DNA of 64,000 bases from Chlorophyllum brunneum (Eukaryota; Basidiomycota; Agaricomycetes; Agaricales; Agaricaceae). Location: assembly GCA_963576785.1 (NCBI GenBank), contig OY756139.1, positions 4,526,001 through 4,590,000 of the forward strand, written 5' to 3'. The notes under the pieces are model-generated. The model was not told where the DNA came from. It ran no database searches and was given only the letters and a program-made list of their open reading frames with translations. The first letter of the stretch is position 1, and every line of letters begins with the position of its first letter. The position numbers and the translations under genes were made by a program. Of this stretch, positions 41,070-52,429 are shown one piece after another.

Positions 41070-42066
41070 TTTCTCCTCTGTTTTCAAGAGTGAAGAATAC
41101 ATGTGGATATGCAATGAATAGGCAACCTCATAAAATGAGCGATGAATGGCTTTTGGACTCCAGTGCTTTCCTCAACATTACTCCAAACAAGAGGGATCTT
41201 GTTGATATTGTTGAAGGTTCTTTTGGATCAGCGTCAATCACAAATGGATCCACACTTTCTATCAGATCTTATAGCACTGTCTATCTAGAAACAGAAGTAA
41301 AACTTGAGTCTGGTGAAGTTCAGCGGCAGACCCTGTACCTTCACCCAGTATATCACATACTGAAGTTAGATATGAGACTTCTCTCAACTGGATCCATCAT
41401 GGATAAAACTGGTCTGATTGCAGAAATGTCCAATGGAAAGACCATTATTCATGATGTTTGTGGTAAGCCATTCCTGAGTGGACAATGTTGCTAGAGTGCT
41501 TCTTCGAACCAAGTTCACTTTGTGAACATATGCATCTTGTGTGATGGAGATCTTTGATTCTTCTTGGCATTGATTAACAAAAATACCACATCCTATGATA
41601 TCTGGCATTGAAGATTTGCACACCCATCTGATCAGGCTCTGGGCTATGTGCTAAAACATGTGGAATCTGTCCTGGTACTTCCACTGAAGGAATAGAAGGT
41701 TTTCCCTGGTTGCATGCTTGGAAAGCTGCTGAACAAGGCCTACCATGAGAACATATCTTGCACATCCAAGATCCTTGAATTGATCCATTTGAATCTTCAG
41801 GAACTCTCCATTGTTTCTTATCACAAGTTCAAATGGGTTATGATGTTTCTTGATGACTACTCTTCCTCTGTGCACATTTCCTTTTTGCACAATAAATCAG
41901 ACACTACATATGCCTTCAAGGCATATGCTGAATTGGTGACAAACCAAACAGGCAAACACATCAAGTGGGTGTGCTCTGATAATGGAGGAGAATATATGTC
42001 TCAGGAACTCAAGGACTACTTTGTTGAGAAAGGAATCCTTCACAAAACAAGTGTGCCACACAGTAC
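41070..42066 (+). pseudogene. Cop-2 protease and integrase N-terminal part
   Basis: DEWLLDSSAFLNITPNKRDLVD (protease, DSS as in Cop-1), VYLETEVKLESGEVQ, DMRLLSTGSIMDKTGLIAE, pre-integrase FPGCMLGKLLNKAYHEN, then the integrase core: WVMMFLDDYSSSVHISFLHNKS (first catalytic Asp) and WVCSDNGGEYMSQELKDYF (second). It breaks off after TSVPHS, before the catalytic Glu. In-frame stops separate the blocks. Confidence 0.8.
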
Positions 42067-42506
42067 TAGGAATTGATTTTGTCATCCCCTTGTGCAGTGT
42101 CCTCGGATCTCTTCTACTTTGTATTGTTCTTCATCATTGATGATCTCGGGCATCAGTGGTGGTGGGGTGCGCTGGCTGTTGAACTTGGGTTTTTGATAGG
42201 GGGAGAGAAGTCTGCTGTTGAATACATCATGTATTGCCCATCTTTCAGGTAATTCCAGTTGGTAACTTGTTTCGCCTATTTTTGTTTTTATCCTGAATGG
42301 TCCGTATCATTTATGATCCAGCTTCTTAGTTGGTCTTGTTGTTCTAATGTTGCTTGCTTCGAGCCAGACTTGTTCTCCTGGGGTATATTCATGTTCTGGT
42401 TTGGTGCTGTTGCATTTCTCCATTTGCATCTGACTGTGTTGTAACATCTTTATTGCCTCCTGTCACATATTTTGTAACTCCTGTATTCATTCCATGATTG
42501 CAGAAG
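42067..42506 (-). mobile_element. Gyp-A4: fragment of chromovirus integrase C-terminus
   Basis: Minus-strand match to Gyp-A2 from about 21410 to 21840: includes KLDHK, the integrase C-terminal domain (IGETSYxLELPE, IHDVFNSRLLSPYQKP) and the beginning of the chromodomain (EEQYKVEEIRGHC). It starts exactly at the LINE-2 tail (42506) and ends at Cop-2 (42066). Confidence 0.8.
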
Positions 42507-42962
42507 CCTTTTTTTTTTTTTCTTTTTAATCAACAATTTATATAGTGGTGCTCATACGCAGTCCACATTACATACATACAAAGGTAGAATGTACAGAATG
42601 TTCAGAGCAAGGAAAGTAGACTAAACGTACACTAACCCCACAAGACTCGATGCCATCTAGCACGTATACTAGAGAGATGTTTGGTACCTAAGTTGATCAG
42701 CGGTAAAAGGAAAAGAAGGAATTCAGAGAAAGAGAGAGTGAGAGAGAGAAATTGATAGAAAGAAACTATCGACTTGCAAACACAAGGGAGAACAACAAAC
42801 AGTACTAGCATGTGGGAGGGCTTTTAGCCCAGACACCACAGGAATGATGGACTTTGAAGGAAGACTATATAAAAAAGTAGACGAGCGAGGAAAGAAGAGA
42901 TAGAGAAATGGGAATGAAATCCATAACCGGGAGAGCATAAGAAAAAGGAAAAAGAAAAGGAT

Positions 42963-45900
42963 TCACGCAGGCACAGACCCAAACCTCTGACGGACTTGAT
43001 GACAATGTAGCGGGGGTATTGAGCTGGCATGGAAACGAGGGCAATCAGGCTCTGGGGGGAAGCTGAACGTGGTAGGGTTACGACGCAAGAAGTTGACTAG
43101 TGTCTTGATAGTGTCGATGCCAAAATGATGATCAATGTTGTTGCAACAATAGAGGATATGCAACCTAGTCTGGACCATTTGATTGGTACAATGGTGGCAA
43201 GATAAGTCCTCATTGGGGAAGAACCGTAGTCGGTATTCCCCAATTGGGGCATGGCATAGGATGGCACGACACACTCTTGTGAAAAGCTGTGGCTGGTAAC
43301 TGCATTCTCGTATCCAGGGACTGGTTTTGATGTGCGACAGTAAAGCAGAGGCCCCATTTGCTCGCACCGGGAGGTGGAGGAAGGAGCTACTGCTGTATTT
43401 TTTGAATCCAAACATGGCTTGCCATGTGTGAACAGCTCATTTGGTGGACTTCTTGTGTAAGTAGTCTATGGAGTTAGGGACCCAGTGATTTCGACCCCAG
43501 TTAGGCCAGGGGACTGTTTGAATCCAATCATGTGTGGCTTTTTGTATTCCGTATTTGCACTTCGACGGAGTGTGGTAGAATGAGAGGTGGTGTTGGTCAG
43601 ACTTGTTGAACCAAGCCAGGAGTGCCTTCAAAGTAAGGATAGACTGTCGTTGGCAGGAGTGTGGCGAGCAGTCAAGTAGGAGTCGAGAGGCTGTGAGGGA
43701 GTCAGTGAACACATGAATGTGTTCGATCTGGTTGTAGTTATCAGTGGCGAGTACCTTGGTGATTCCCAGGTATTGCACAACTAGTTCCGTGTCAGTTGAC
43801 ATTGTTCCTCCGAGCCTCTTCATGATGGAGCTCCCTCTGTCTAAGTGTTGAATAGTGGCTGCCGCCGTGAACTGGCTAGCAAGCAGGTTAGGGTTGGGGT
43901 GGACCAAGCCATCCATGCCAATAATAATGGACTTGAAGTCCATTGTCGCATTTGTTGTAACATCATCCCAAAGTGTCTTCGAGAGGTGGGGGTTGTCCTA
44001 GTTGAATCCTATAAAAGATACATTAGTAGGGAAGTGGTCAAGTAGCCTACGTCTGGGCCAAGCAGATTTGGAAACAGAGTTAAAGTGTTCTATATACTGA
44101 GTCTCGGGGGTGGGGCATGAAACATCCATCACAGCTCCAAGTGTCTTCTTCTTCTAAATCTCCATGAAATTCTTGATGTGAAGTCAGTGTGGAGAAGAAT
44201 GATACTCTTTCGTCAATCTTGCCAAAGCATGTTCATCGTCCAATGTGTGAATCCTTGACGTTTGTTGTTCGGCCAACTTTCGGAGATGGAGTTTGATGGG
44301 CATGAGTCCCACGAGGGATTTGACACCACCAGTGGGAGAAGTCTGGAAGGCCCCGGTAATCCAGAGGGCTGCACTTCGCTGCATCTTGTTGAGGATTTTG
44401 CAGGTTCCTTTAGTCCATGACTTGTCATGAAACCAGAGTCAGTATCCATATGTCGCCACTGGCATGACACACAAACAGTATAATAATCTTTTATTACTAG
44501 GGGACAAACCACGTACAGAGTTCCCTAGCATTTTCATTGCCTTGATCGTTGATATTGCCCTGGCGGAGTAATAGCGGATGTGTTCCTTGAAGGTTAATGT
44601 TCGGTCAAAATAGAAACCGAGGTACCGCCAGTAGGCTTTCGGCTTGAGAGGGGTATGGCCAGTGAACAGTGGGGATCCCAGGTCGATAGAGGGATTGGAG
44701 TCCTGTCTCGCACATGTGAAGTGATAGACTTCGGACTTACTGTGTTCAATTTCAAGGCCAAATTCATTCATGAGCCACTCCATTTCACGGTACATGTGTT
44801 GAAGGATTTCAATGTTCCGTTCGAGGGATGAAGATTGCGCAACTAAGGTGCCATCGTCTACAAATGACAGGACATCAAAGTCCCATCTGTCATGGTGTTC
44901 TTCCATACAGATGTCAAATATGTGAAGGAGGGGGGCAAGGTATAGGGCAGAGAGAATGGGACTTAGGGCTGAGCCTTGGCCTACTCCCACTGCTGCATCA
45001 TATTCCGGGGAGCTTTCATTGTTCCACCGGTAGATAGTGCAGTGTTCTTTGAGGTAATTGTTGAAGAACTCCGCAATTTGAGGGGGAAATCCCTGTCAAC
45101 CCAGTATGTCAATGAGGAGGTTGTGGTTAAGGGAGGGAAAGAATTGGGCAACATTGAATGCAAGCACCAATGTCTTCTTCTTCTTTGTCCAAGCTCCCTG
45201 GATAATGTGAGTTAAAAAGAGTCCTGCGTCCTCAGTGGATCATTGTCGGATGGCTCAATTTCACTGCCTCGAATTGAAGTCGTTTGGCTAGCATTTTCTC
45301 TATTAACTTGCCAAGCGTATTGAGTAGGACGATCGGTCTGAACGCCTTCGGGGTGGAGTAGTCAGGTTTGTTGGGTTTGGGAATAATAACCAATGTTGAC
45401 TTTTTGAAATGCATGGGCCAATGACCAAGGGATAGACATGCGCGACTGATTCTGAGGAGGAGATCAGCACAGGTGTCAATGGTGGTGATCTGTTTGAGGT
45501 GGGACCAGGAAATGTGGTCGGGACCAGGGGCAGAAGAATTCGAAGTATCCTTGAGTGATTCCATCATCTCAAGAAGAGAGAAATCCACCCAAGTCCTATT
45601 CTCCATCCCAAGTGGCAGAGGAAGCTCATCTAAGACAGCCACGTTAACTGGTCTGTTGCGGGCCGCATTATAGTGTTGGTCGAGGGCCGTCCACAGGCTG
45701 TCCATAGTGAGACAAGGCCAGCCATTGTGGCGAATGGCTTCCATAGCTGGGAGCACGCGTGCTTTGACCCATGGCATCAGATCCCACGGGCGTTTATTGT
45801 CGACTGAGATTTCTTGGATCTTCTTGTCGAAATACGCTCTTTTTGTCTTCCTCATGGTCTTGCGAAAGGCATTCCATTTGCGCTTGTTCTTGCGGTCCAC

Positions 45901-46983
45901 GCAGTGTGTTGCAAGAGCAGTAGAGCACTCTGCGTTCCACCAGGTTTTGGACCTAGTGGTGATCTTGGTTTTCTTCGCGTTACGATTCCAGGATCTGTCA
46001 AATAAGCCTCCCAATTCAGCAACAGCTCTCTCCAGCTCATCCGCATTATTCATCGGCCAGTTCTTGGTGTTAATTTTGTCCGTGATATCTGTCAGGAACT
46101 TGGTTTCCTCTTCCAATCCTTTGGGCATTGTCAATCTTTCGATGACAACTTCCATTTGCGGAATAGGAATCCTAATTAGAAGGGGGGTGTGATCCAAGTT
46201 GTATCGATTGCCTTCCTGGATAGTGTGGGTGGGGATGTATGGTAACATTCCCGAAACAAACAACAGATCTATGACCATGTCTGGTAAGTTGGGGTCTGAG
46301 GCATAACGAGTTGGTATGGCTGCAGATGGGATTGACCTCTCTAAATTGAGGGCTTCGGTGATCATGAGGAGACAGTCCGCACTCGCTGGATGTTGGTCCG
46401 TTGAAGGGTCCCATCGCTCAGATCGGATGTTAATGTTTCCGCCCATTAATAGAAAGGGCGGAAGGTCAAAAAGGCACTCTTCGAGGAAGTGAAGTGCAGT
46501 GTTATTGCTGTCATTGTATATGTTCAGCAGTAGTATTTCTTCTCCTCCCACACAAAGAGAGATGCACAGGTCTCGATGATCAACAATATCTTGTCTGACG
46601 GAGGGTTGAAGTCACTTAAGTCTCTTGTGAGCAAATGCGAGGACTTGGGGAGTGGTACGGTGATCCATGTTCACCATCCGTTGAGGGTAGCACTGGCGTC
46701 CAACCTGGAGGACTTCTTCGGCAATGATTGGGTATGATAGAAGTGTCCAGTCCAGGTGGACCAGGCCTCCCACAAGGGGGGAGCCATTGTTAGATACGGG
46801 GGAAGGGATATTGTGGAGGTATCTCCACAGGGGTTCTTGTATGAGGAGGAGGTCGATGTCACCTCTACATGCAAGGACTGTCTCCATCACTCCATACAAT
46901 CTTCCAACGTTGTGAGAACAAACCTTTAATTCACTCAGAAGTGAGCAAGGAGGCTTGTTTTGATCGTCGGGTGTGTTATTCAT
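42963..46983 (-). pseudogene. LINE-2 ORF2: endonuclease / RT / RNase H
   Basis: Starts at ATG 46983, overlapping the ORF1 stop in ATGA. Endonuclease: CSHNVGRLYG, LLIQEPLW, MGGNINIRSERWDP, and RYNLDHTPLL at the position of the usual SDH motif. RT: PLPLGMENRTWVDFSLLEM, APGPDHISW, AFRPIVLLNTLGKLIEK, AFNVAQFFPS, GVGQGSALSP, SFVDDG. RNase H and a C-terminal Cys/His finger follow. Broken by TGA at the site matching 5082, a frameshift near 45232 (IH then stop), TGA in ILG-stop-QGF, TGA after VATYGY and others; most are shared with LINE-3. Catalytic Asp residues of the endonuclease and of RT motif A are Asn in all three copies. Confidence 0.85.
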
Positions 46984-49196
46984 TGATGGGGGTTAGTCTG
47001 GCTTCGACCAGCCAGGGATGATGAGGAGGGGGGTAGTGGGACTCCTTTGTTAGCTCTCAGTTCGAGTGCTTTATTGGCATGCCAATCATGGTCGAATCGT
47101 TTCTTCCAGAAGTGACATTTACGGTCAGTAGCGAGGTGATCCTTGCCACAGTTAGAGCACGTAGCCTTGTGAGGGCATGGTTCTCCAGAGGGGGTGGCCA
47201 CAATGGGCAGGTCTGCTTTGTCGTTGCCCTTGCAGCAGTAGGCAAATGTGCGGTGGTTGGTGGTGGAGTGGGGGCCCTTGCAGTGCATGCAGGTAAACAG
47301 CCTTGCACAGCATTGGATTAGAGGGTGGCCCCATCTACAGCATTTGGCGCAAAATGGAACTCCCAGGTTGGTGTTGGCCCTTCTGATGTGGAAGAGACCT
47401 CCATAGATGTTGAGGAACTTATCCTCAATCTTTGCGATATTGGACCCCGCCTTGGAATCCCAGATTTCGAACCACACTGTGCAGGTGTCCGAGTGTTTGG
47501 AGTTGCATCGCACTCTTGGTTGCATCACGAATTGAATAGCGTCTGAGTGGATGGAATTCCGGATGCTGGTGACAACATCGGTTTCAGTGAGGACCTGTCC
47601 TCGGGGCGTGAAGTAACTGATGTCCGTGACTTTCATGAATGATTTGGATTTGGGAAGGGATACGTCGCCTGTAGTGATTCCTCCGAACTTTTCTTTGAGC
47701 CATGCTTTGACGACGTCGAGCTCCGTGGGAGTCAACACCTCCAAGGTGTGGACCATGAGGCCCAGCTTACCCTGCGAGGTGGCAATGACCCTAGTTTTGG
47801 ACTTCTCCGCTATGAGACAGGCATTGAGAGAGTCAATAATGGTCCCAAAGTTGGAAATGTTAGGCCCGGTAAGGAGGGGAATGATGACTTGCTTGTGCAA
47901 GGGACCATTCAATGTGGAGGGGATGGCACCAGCTTTCTTAGCCAGCTTTTTATTTGCAGGGGAGGTAGAGGAGAAAGCAGCGTCGTACATCGCTACTATT
48001 TTCTCGTGGGACAGTTCCGGGAACTTGCTCGCAAACTCCAGGAGCTTGAGAGGGTCGCGTCCAGTAGTAGTGGGAGTAGAAGCGGTATTCTTACCCCCTT
48101 TGGCCGTAGCTGCGGCATAGGAGGTTTTTGTGCCTTCCTGAGGTTTTTTGACAACCTTGGGATGGGACACTGGAGTTTTGGCGGCCTTATCAGGCACAGG
48201 TGGAGGGGCAGGGTTGGACGTCTTTGGCCCAGCAGTGGTGGTCTTTGTGGCCACTCCTTTGGTTTTCCAAACCCTACGCTTCTTGTTATGAACGATGGTC
48301 TTAAACTCCACCTTGGTAATCATTTGTATGTCATCATCGGAGATACCCAAATGAGTGACCTTGATGCCACCGGTATGTGCGTCATCATTGGAGATACCCA
48401 AATGAGTGACAACACCTGGAGTGACAATGTGCTCAACGACCTCCATGTGGACATCGTCAGGTTTGCATGTGGGGTCTTTGGAGGCCACATGTCAAAGGGG
48501 GGAAATGTCTGGCTGGGAGGTTTCCTCAGCGCAGACAGTAATCTTACCAAAATTGACCCCTATCCAACCATGGAGGTCGTTCTTCTGCTTGTCAACTGTG
48601 ACCTTGAGCCATCCCACTTTCATCAGGGTCCCCATTAGTTCAGTAAAGGTCTGCCCAAATATGAGTCCTTCATCACCACTCATGTTAAACGTGCTGCAGG
48701 CCTTGACCCACTTGGAGATCTTACCAACCTCCCTAACAGCATCATCGTAGAACTCCTCTGGTCCACCTTTGTGTTCCGTACCTTTGTATTCTGCTATGTC
48801 GTCTTCAGCATCTTCTACCTTGGGCTTCAATTCTTCTTCTACTTGATCAGCCCAATCCTTTCCTGAGTAGTAATGGTTGCCCTCCGGCCTTACTCGTTTG
48901 GATGACTGATGGACAGTTTTCTCCTCATCACCAGAGAGGGGTACCAAGGATGATGGGGGTGTTGTTGGTTTTCTGCTGAGAACTGATAGGGGGATGGTGT
49001 TACTATAGGCCTGGTCTGTGGGGATGAAAGGCCTAGTCATAGATGGCATCCTAGAAAACAGGACGCCAGGAGGGGGCAGAGCCGCAGAGGCTGCAAAGAT
49101 GGAGGGGGCTGGAACATGTGGTGTGTCCCCGAAGACTTCCCCATCACCATCAGGCATGGTCTCTCTCGGAGAGAGATTGGAATGTAATGCAGGCAT
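46980..49196 (-). pseudogene. LINE-2 ORF1: gag-like zinc-knuckle protein
   Basis: 738 codons from ATG 49196 (MPALHSNLSPRE), one in-frame stop TGA (near 48490, PL-stop-HVASKD, LINE-1 has PLRRVASKD). Knuckles CAKCCRWGHPLIQC, CMHCKGPH and CSNCGKDHLATDRKC are all present. Downstream 502 codons are open to 46980. Contains the VTHLGIS duplication. Identical in protein sequence to LINE-3 over the shared part. Confidence 0.83.
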
Positions 49197-49288
49197 GAAA
49201 TGTATCCTAGTACTGTAGACTGGTACTGTGTAACTGAGTTTCGCAAATCGATGGTAGTGGTACGAGTCAAAGAAGGGATGTTGAAAAC

Positions 49289-49445
49289 CTGCTTTGCAAG
49301 TCCCTTTCATCCGTGACTTGTCGTGAAACCATAGTCAGTATCCGTATGTCACCACCAGTACGATACACAAACAGTACAGTAGTCTTTTGCTGCTAGGGGA
49401 CAGACTATGTACAGAGTTTCCTAGCATTTTCATTGCCTTGACCCA
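49289..49445 (-). mobile_element. 157-bp scrap of LINE RT upstream of LINE-2
   Basis: Minus strand KAMKMLGNSVHSLSPSSKRLLYC, then a stop and WFHDKS, matching an internal RT piece (44405-44560 in LINE-2). It directly abuts the LINE-2 leader in the same orientation. It has neither a 3' UTR nor a tail, so it is not an ordinary 5'-truncated insertion. Confidence 0.75.
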
Positions 49446-50244
49446 TCTATGGAGCCTCTTGAGGGGTCTCTTACCACCAGCCTTAGCCAATGGTGACATG
49501 GAATCAACTTGAGCTGGAACCTGGCTATTTTTCCTGTACCAGGCCAACTGATGTAGGATTTAGTCCTCTCGAGCCAGGTAAGCATTCTCTGATAACCGAT
49601 GGCTTTTTTCAGCATGCCCCGGTACATCACCTGCTACAGCCCACAACTTCACCCAGGCACTACCCTGGAGTTGCTTCCTATTCCTCAGCAGCCGGTTTGG
49701 TATGCCTTATGGCCCGGATCCCTGTGCTTAACTGTCTGAGATCTGCACCTTGCAGACACCGCTACCAGATTGGTCCTGAGGTTATTTTAAGCCAACTTAG
49801 TCAGCATCCTCAATCTGGAGATTGGGTTATGTCTACTAACTACCGGAACTATGCCGAAGTGGACTGGGAGGAGTATCCTATCTCGGTGGCTTTTTTCAGC
49901 ATGCCCTAAGTCAGACTGTTATCATGACATTCCCCTTCTTATAATGCCCTATCTCCAGCAGTGGCTTAGGTAATCCTCCCAAGTTAGGCCCCAGTATTAG
50001 GGCACCACTGCCTTTGGCCAATATTGGACTTGGGCAATGCACACAGCTGGGTCACACCGTGACAGTGTGACATCACTATGTGACTTGCTATGTGGCTGGG
50101 TGTGACAACTCCCATGCTAGCCTGTGACAGCACCAAATAATGCCAAACAGGACCACACAACCTAATCCAGTATCACCTGGGAATATTGCTAAGCAACCAC
50201 ACCTCATGCACTGGTACTTCCCACAGTTGAGAATAAATCCCCCC
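49446..50244. other. Unassigned repeat-like sequence, possible body of a SINE-like element
   Basis: No coding frame of note. A 20-bp direct repeat (tggcttttttcagcatgccc) occurs at 49600-49619 and 49887-49906. The stretch 50040-50110 has several gtgtgac/tgtgacatc motifs. It lies downstream, in minus sense, of the tRNA-like head at 50245-50331 and may be its body, but I cannot define its 3' end. Confidence 0.4.
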
Positions 50245-50331
50245 CTACAGGTTTCGAACCCAGGACCTTCTAGCCAAGCAGCCTGGTAGGAATTAAGCCT
50301 ACACCCAAACCACTCGACCATTAGGCTGACC
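50245..50331 (-). mobile_element. tRNA-like head of a putative SINE
   Basis: Minus strand contains TGGTCGAGTGG (50310-50320), matching the pol III A box, and GGTTCGAAACC (50250-50260), matching the B box, 50 bases apart, as in a Leu/Ser-type tRNA with a long variable arm. The flanking 7-mers do not form an acceptor stem and the T stem has a mismatch, so it is not a working tRNA. It is inserted in the copia scrap Cop-3, whose RT frame resumes at 50334. This is what the 5' end of a tRNA-derived SINE looks like. Confidence 0.5.
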
Positions 50332-50333
50332 AA

Positions 50334-50844
50334 AAACAACATCATTGACATAGACAAGAGCAATCATGATCAAGCCAGTCTTTGGACAGTGATTGTAATA
50401 TACTCCAGTATCAGATAGACATTGCTTGAAACCCATGGCAAGCAGTGATTTCATCATCACATACCACCAAGCCAAGCCGGCTTACTTAAGGCCATACAAT
50501 GCTTTTCGTAACCTCCACACTTTATTATGTCCAAGTGTGAATCCTTCCAGTTGCTCCATGAAGATCTCTTCATCCAGATCACCATATAAATAGGTGGTTT
50601 TTACATCAATACTTTCAATCTCCCATAATTGAGGCCTTCCTTCTGTGAGAAACCTTTCGCTACTAGTCAAGCATGGCAGTGTCTGTCCAACTTAGTATTG
50701 AAGACCCATCTGTTTTTGACAACATTAACACCCTTGGTAGGGCAGTCAACTAACTCATATACATTGCATTTTCTGAGTGCATCAAGCTCTTCAAGGCATG
50801 TCTTAAGCCATTGGTCATGCTCAGCAGATGGCAACTTGGCAAGT
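50334..50844 (-). pseudogene. Cop-3: copia RT fragment
   Basis: Minus strand, same family as Cop-1: LEELDALRKCNVYELVDCPTKG, NRWVFNTK, LVAKGFSQKEGLNY, a deletion of roughly 80 bp, IESIDVKTTYLYGDLDEEIFMEQLEGF, KALYGLK, and LVYVNDVVF at about 50345 (YVDD with Asp changed to Asn). Gyp-A3 interrupts it at 50844; the SINE-like sequence ends it on the other side. Confidence 0.8.
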
Positions 50845-51146
50845 GTTACAAACTATAGATAAGTAGTACATTCCTATTATACACCTGTCACATTCATCAT
50901 TCCTATGTATCCGTTTCACCCCTTGTTTCATCCCTTAAGGCTGCACTCCTCCTGACTCATTCTATTTGTCCTTCTGACTCCCTTACTCCATTCCCTTATT
51001 ATTAGCACTTACCACTAGTATATAAAGTGTAGTAATACTTGATGTATTCCTTATACTTTACCAATCGTATCATCCCTTATTCTTTCTCTACTTCCTTGTC
51101 TTTATCCAAAGACTTGCTACCTGAGTTGTAGACTAAGGTCATAACA
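50845..51146 (+). repeat. Gyp-A3 5' LTR
   Basis: 302 bp, TGTTACAAAC ... GGTCATAACA; TATATAAA at 51019-51026. The predicted RNA start atactttaccaa (51053-51064) has one change against the primer site, a G-U pair in RNA. Confidence 0.9.
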
Positions 51147-51147
51147 T

Positions 51148-51159
51148 TTGGTAAAGTGT
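51148..51159 (+). other. Gyp-A3 self-primer binding site
   Basis: ttggtaaagtgt, identical to that of Gyp-A2, one base inside the LTR; pairs with 51053-51064 with one wobble. Confidence 0.7.
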
Positions 51160-51239
51160 CATTCGACTCACCTTGCAAGAGAGGTGCCACTATTTGTAGC
51201 TAGGCTTGGAATAATAGCCTCCGACCAGGACAACAGTAT

Positions 51240-52370
51240 ATGAGCAGCAGTAGCTCATCAAGAACACCAAGAAGACCAAGAGCTTCAAGACCAACAGACA
51301 TCCAGGGATCACCCGTAACCACTGGATCCAAATGATGAACAGAACCAGATATCCCTGAAGGGCTTAAACAGCAGAAATCCGACCACAGTGTAGATGAGGA
51401 CACAGCTCTTTTCGAGACCCTATTCAATACAGAAATTGCCGAAGCCACATCTGACATAGAAGTTGCCAAAACCCACAAGAACAAACACAGTGAACCTGAG
51501 ACAGAATTAGAAATGGCCAATGAAATCAACTTCCCAAAGAACCTAGCACTGGAACCAGGATACTTCAATGGAGATAGAACCAAGTTTGACGATTGGTGGA
51601 GAGCAATGTCCTTGTGGACACTCTTTAACAAAATAGATGATAATGAACAGAGGATAATTGGAGTACTAGCATGAATGAAAGGAGGGCTAGCAGGACCCTA
51701 TGCCAATGCCAAGTTACAAACAATTCAAGACAAGAAAACACCAGCATTTGATGATTTTGCAAAGGAGATGGTAACCACCTTCTCCTTGGGGAACAGGAAA
51801 GCGATAGCAGAAGGGGAAATCGAGTTGTTCAAACAAGGAAAAAGGAACACCATGGACTTCTTAATAGAATTTGAAGCATTAAAGACCCAAGCAGGAACAG
51901 ATGATGCACATACCATATTCCTCCTCAAATAACACACCAGAGCAGACATTATTTGAACCATTGTGGGCTATCTGGCAGCCTCAATCCCAGACACATACAG
52001 CAAATGGAGAAACAAGATCCTTGTGGTAGGACAAGGATACGAAATGACAGACATCACCCAAGGAGATGTCAGAACAAACACAGGAGTCACATATGGAGGT
52101 GGAGGAAAACCAATGGAGGTTGGTAGACAGAGGGCAGATACCAATCAGAATGGCAAACCAAGGTGTTTCAACTGCAACCTATACAGACATATTGCCAAAT
52201 ATTGCTGCAAGAAAACAAAGGTTGCATACACCAAGATAACGTGCTATAATTGTGGCAAACAAGGCCACATCTCGAAGAATTGTAAAGCACCAAAGAAAGT
52301 GCACATTAGAGAAGTCACTGAGGAGATAGAAGAAGAGGCAAAAGAGGATTTTGCCGAAGGCTCTGAGTAG
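51240..52370 (+). pseudogene. Gyp-A3 gag
   Basis: ATG 51240, one frame to TAG 52370. The core FDDWWRAMSLWTLFNKIDD and FSLGNRKAIAEGEIELFKQ are followed by the two knuckles CFNCNLYRHIAKYC and CYNCGKQGHISKNC. It is broken by TGA at about 51333 and 51672, TAA at 51930 and TGA at 51951, again mainly at positions where Gyp-A1/A2 have Arg. It lacks the long acidic repeat seen in Gyp-A2 gag, being shorter by roughly 45 codons. Confidence 0.83.
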
Positions 52371-52429
52371 GCACAAACTTGCGAGCCCAGAAACCTAGGG
52401 TCCCTGTTTTACTTCACAATAGATGATAT

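Larger units (their letters stand above)
38916..42066 (+). mobile_element. Cop-2: copia element, 5' part
   Basis: 5' LTR, primer-binding site, gag, protease and the first part of integrase, all homologous to Cop-1 but on the plus strand. The element ends abruptly at about 42066 within integrase, where a minus-strand Gyp-A scrap begins; the remainder and the 3' LTR are missing from the window. It is inserted in the NACHT gene. The breakpoint is a rearrangement, not an LTR end. Confidence 0.88.
42507..49288 (-). mobile_element. LINE-2: non-LTR retrotransposon, near full length
   Basis: Same family as LINE-1. Reading leftwards: leader, ORF1 (49196-46980), ORF2 (46983-42963), 3' UTR, poly(A) of about 14 A interrupted by one G (T run at 42508-42520). 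Unlike LINE-1 it keeps the endonuclease-RT segment. Over about 6.15 kb it is nearly identical to LINE-3 in opposite orientation. No target duplication is visible; the right end adjoins another LINE scrap and the left end a Gyp-A scrap. Confidence 0.9.

Noticed and set aside
50245..50331. Functional tRNA-Leu or tRNA-Ser gene on the minus strand
   Set aside because: A and B boxes are present but the acceptor stem does not pair and the T stem is mismatched.
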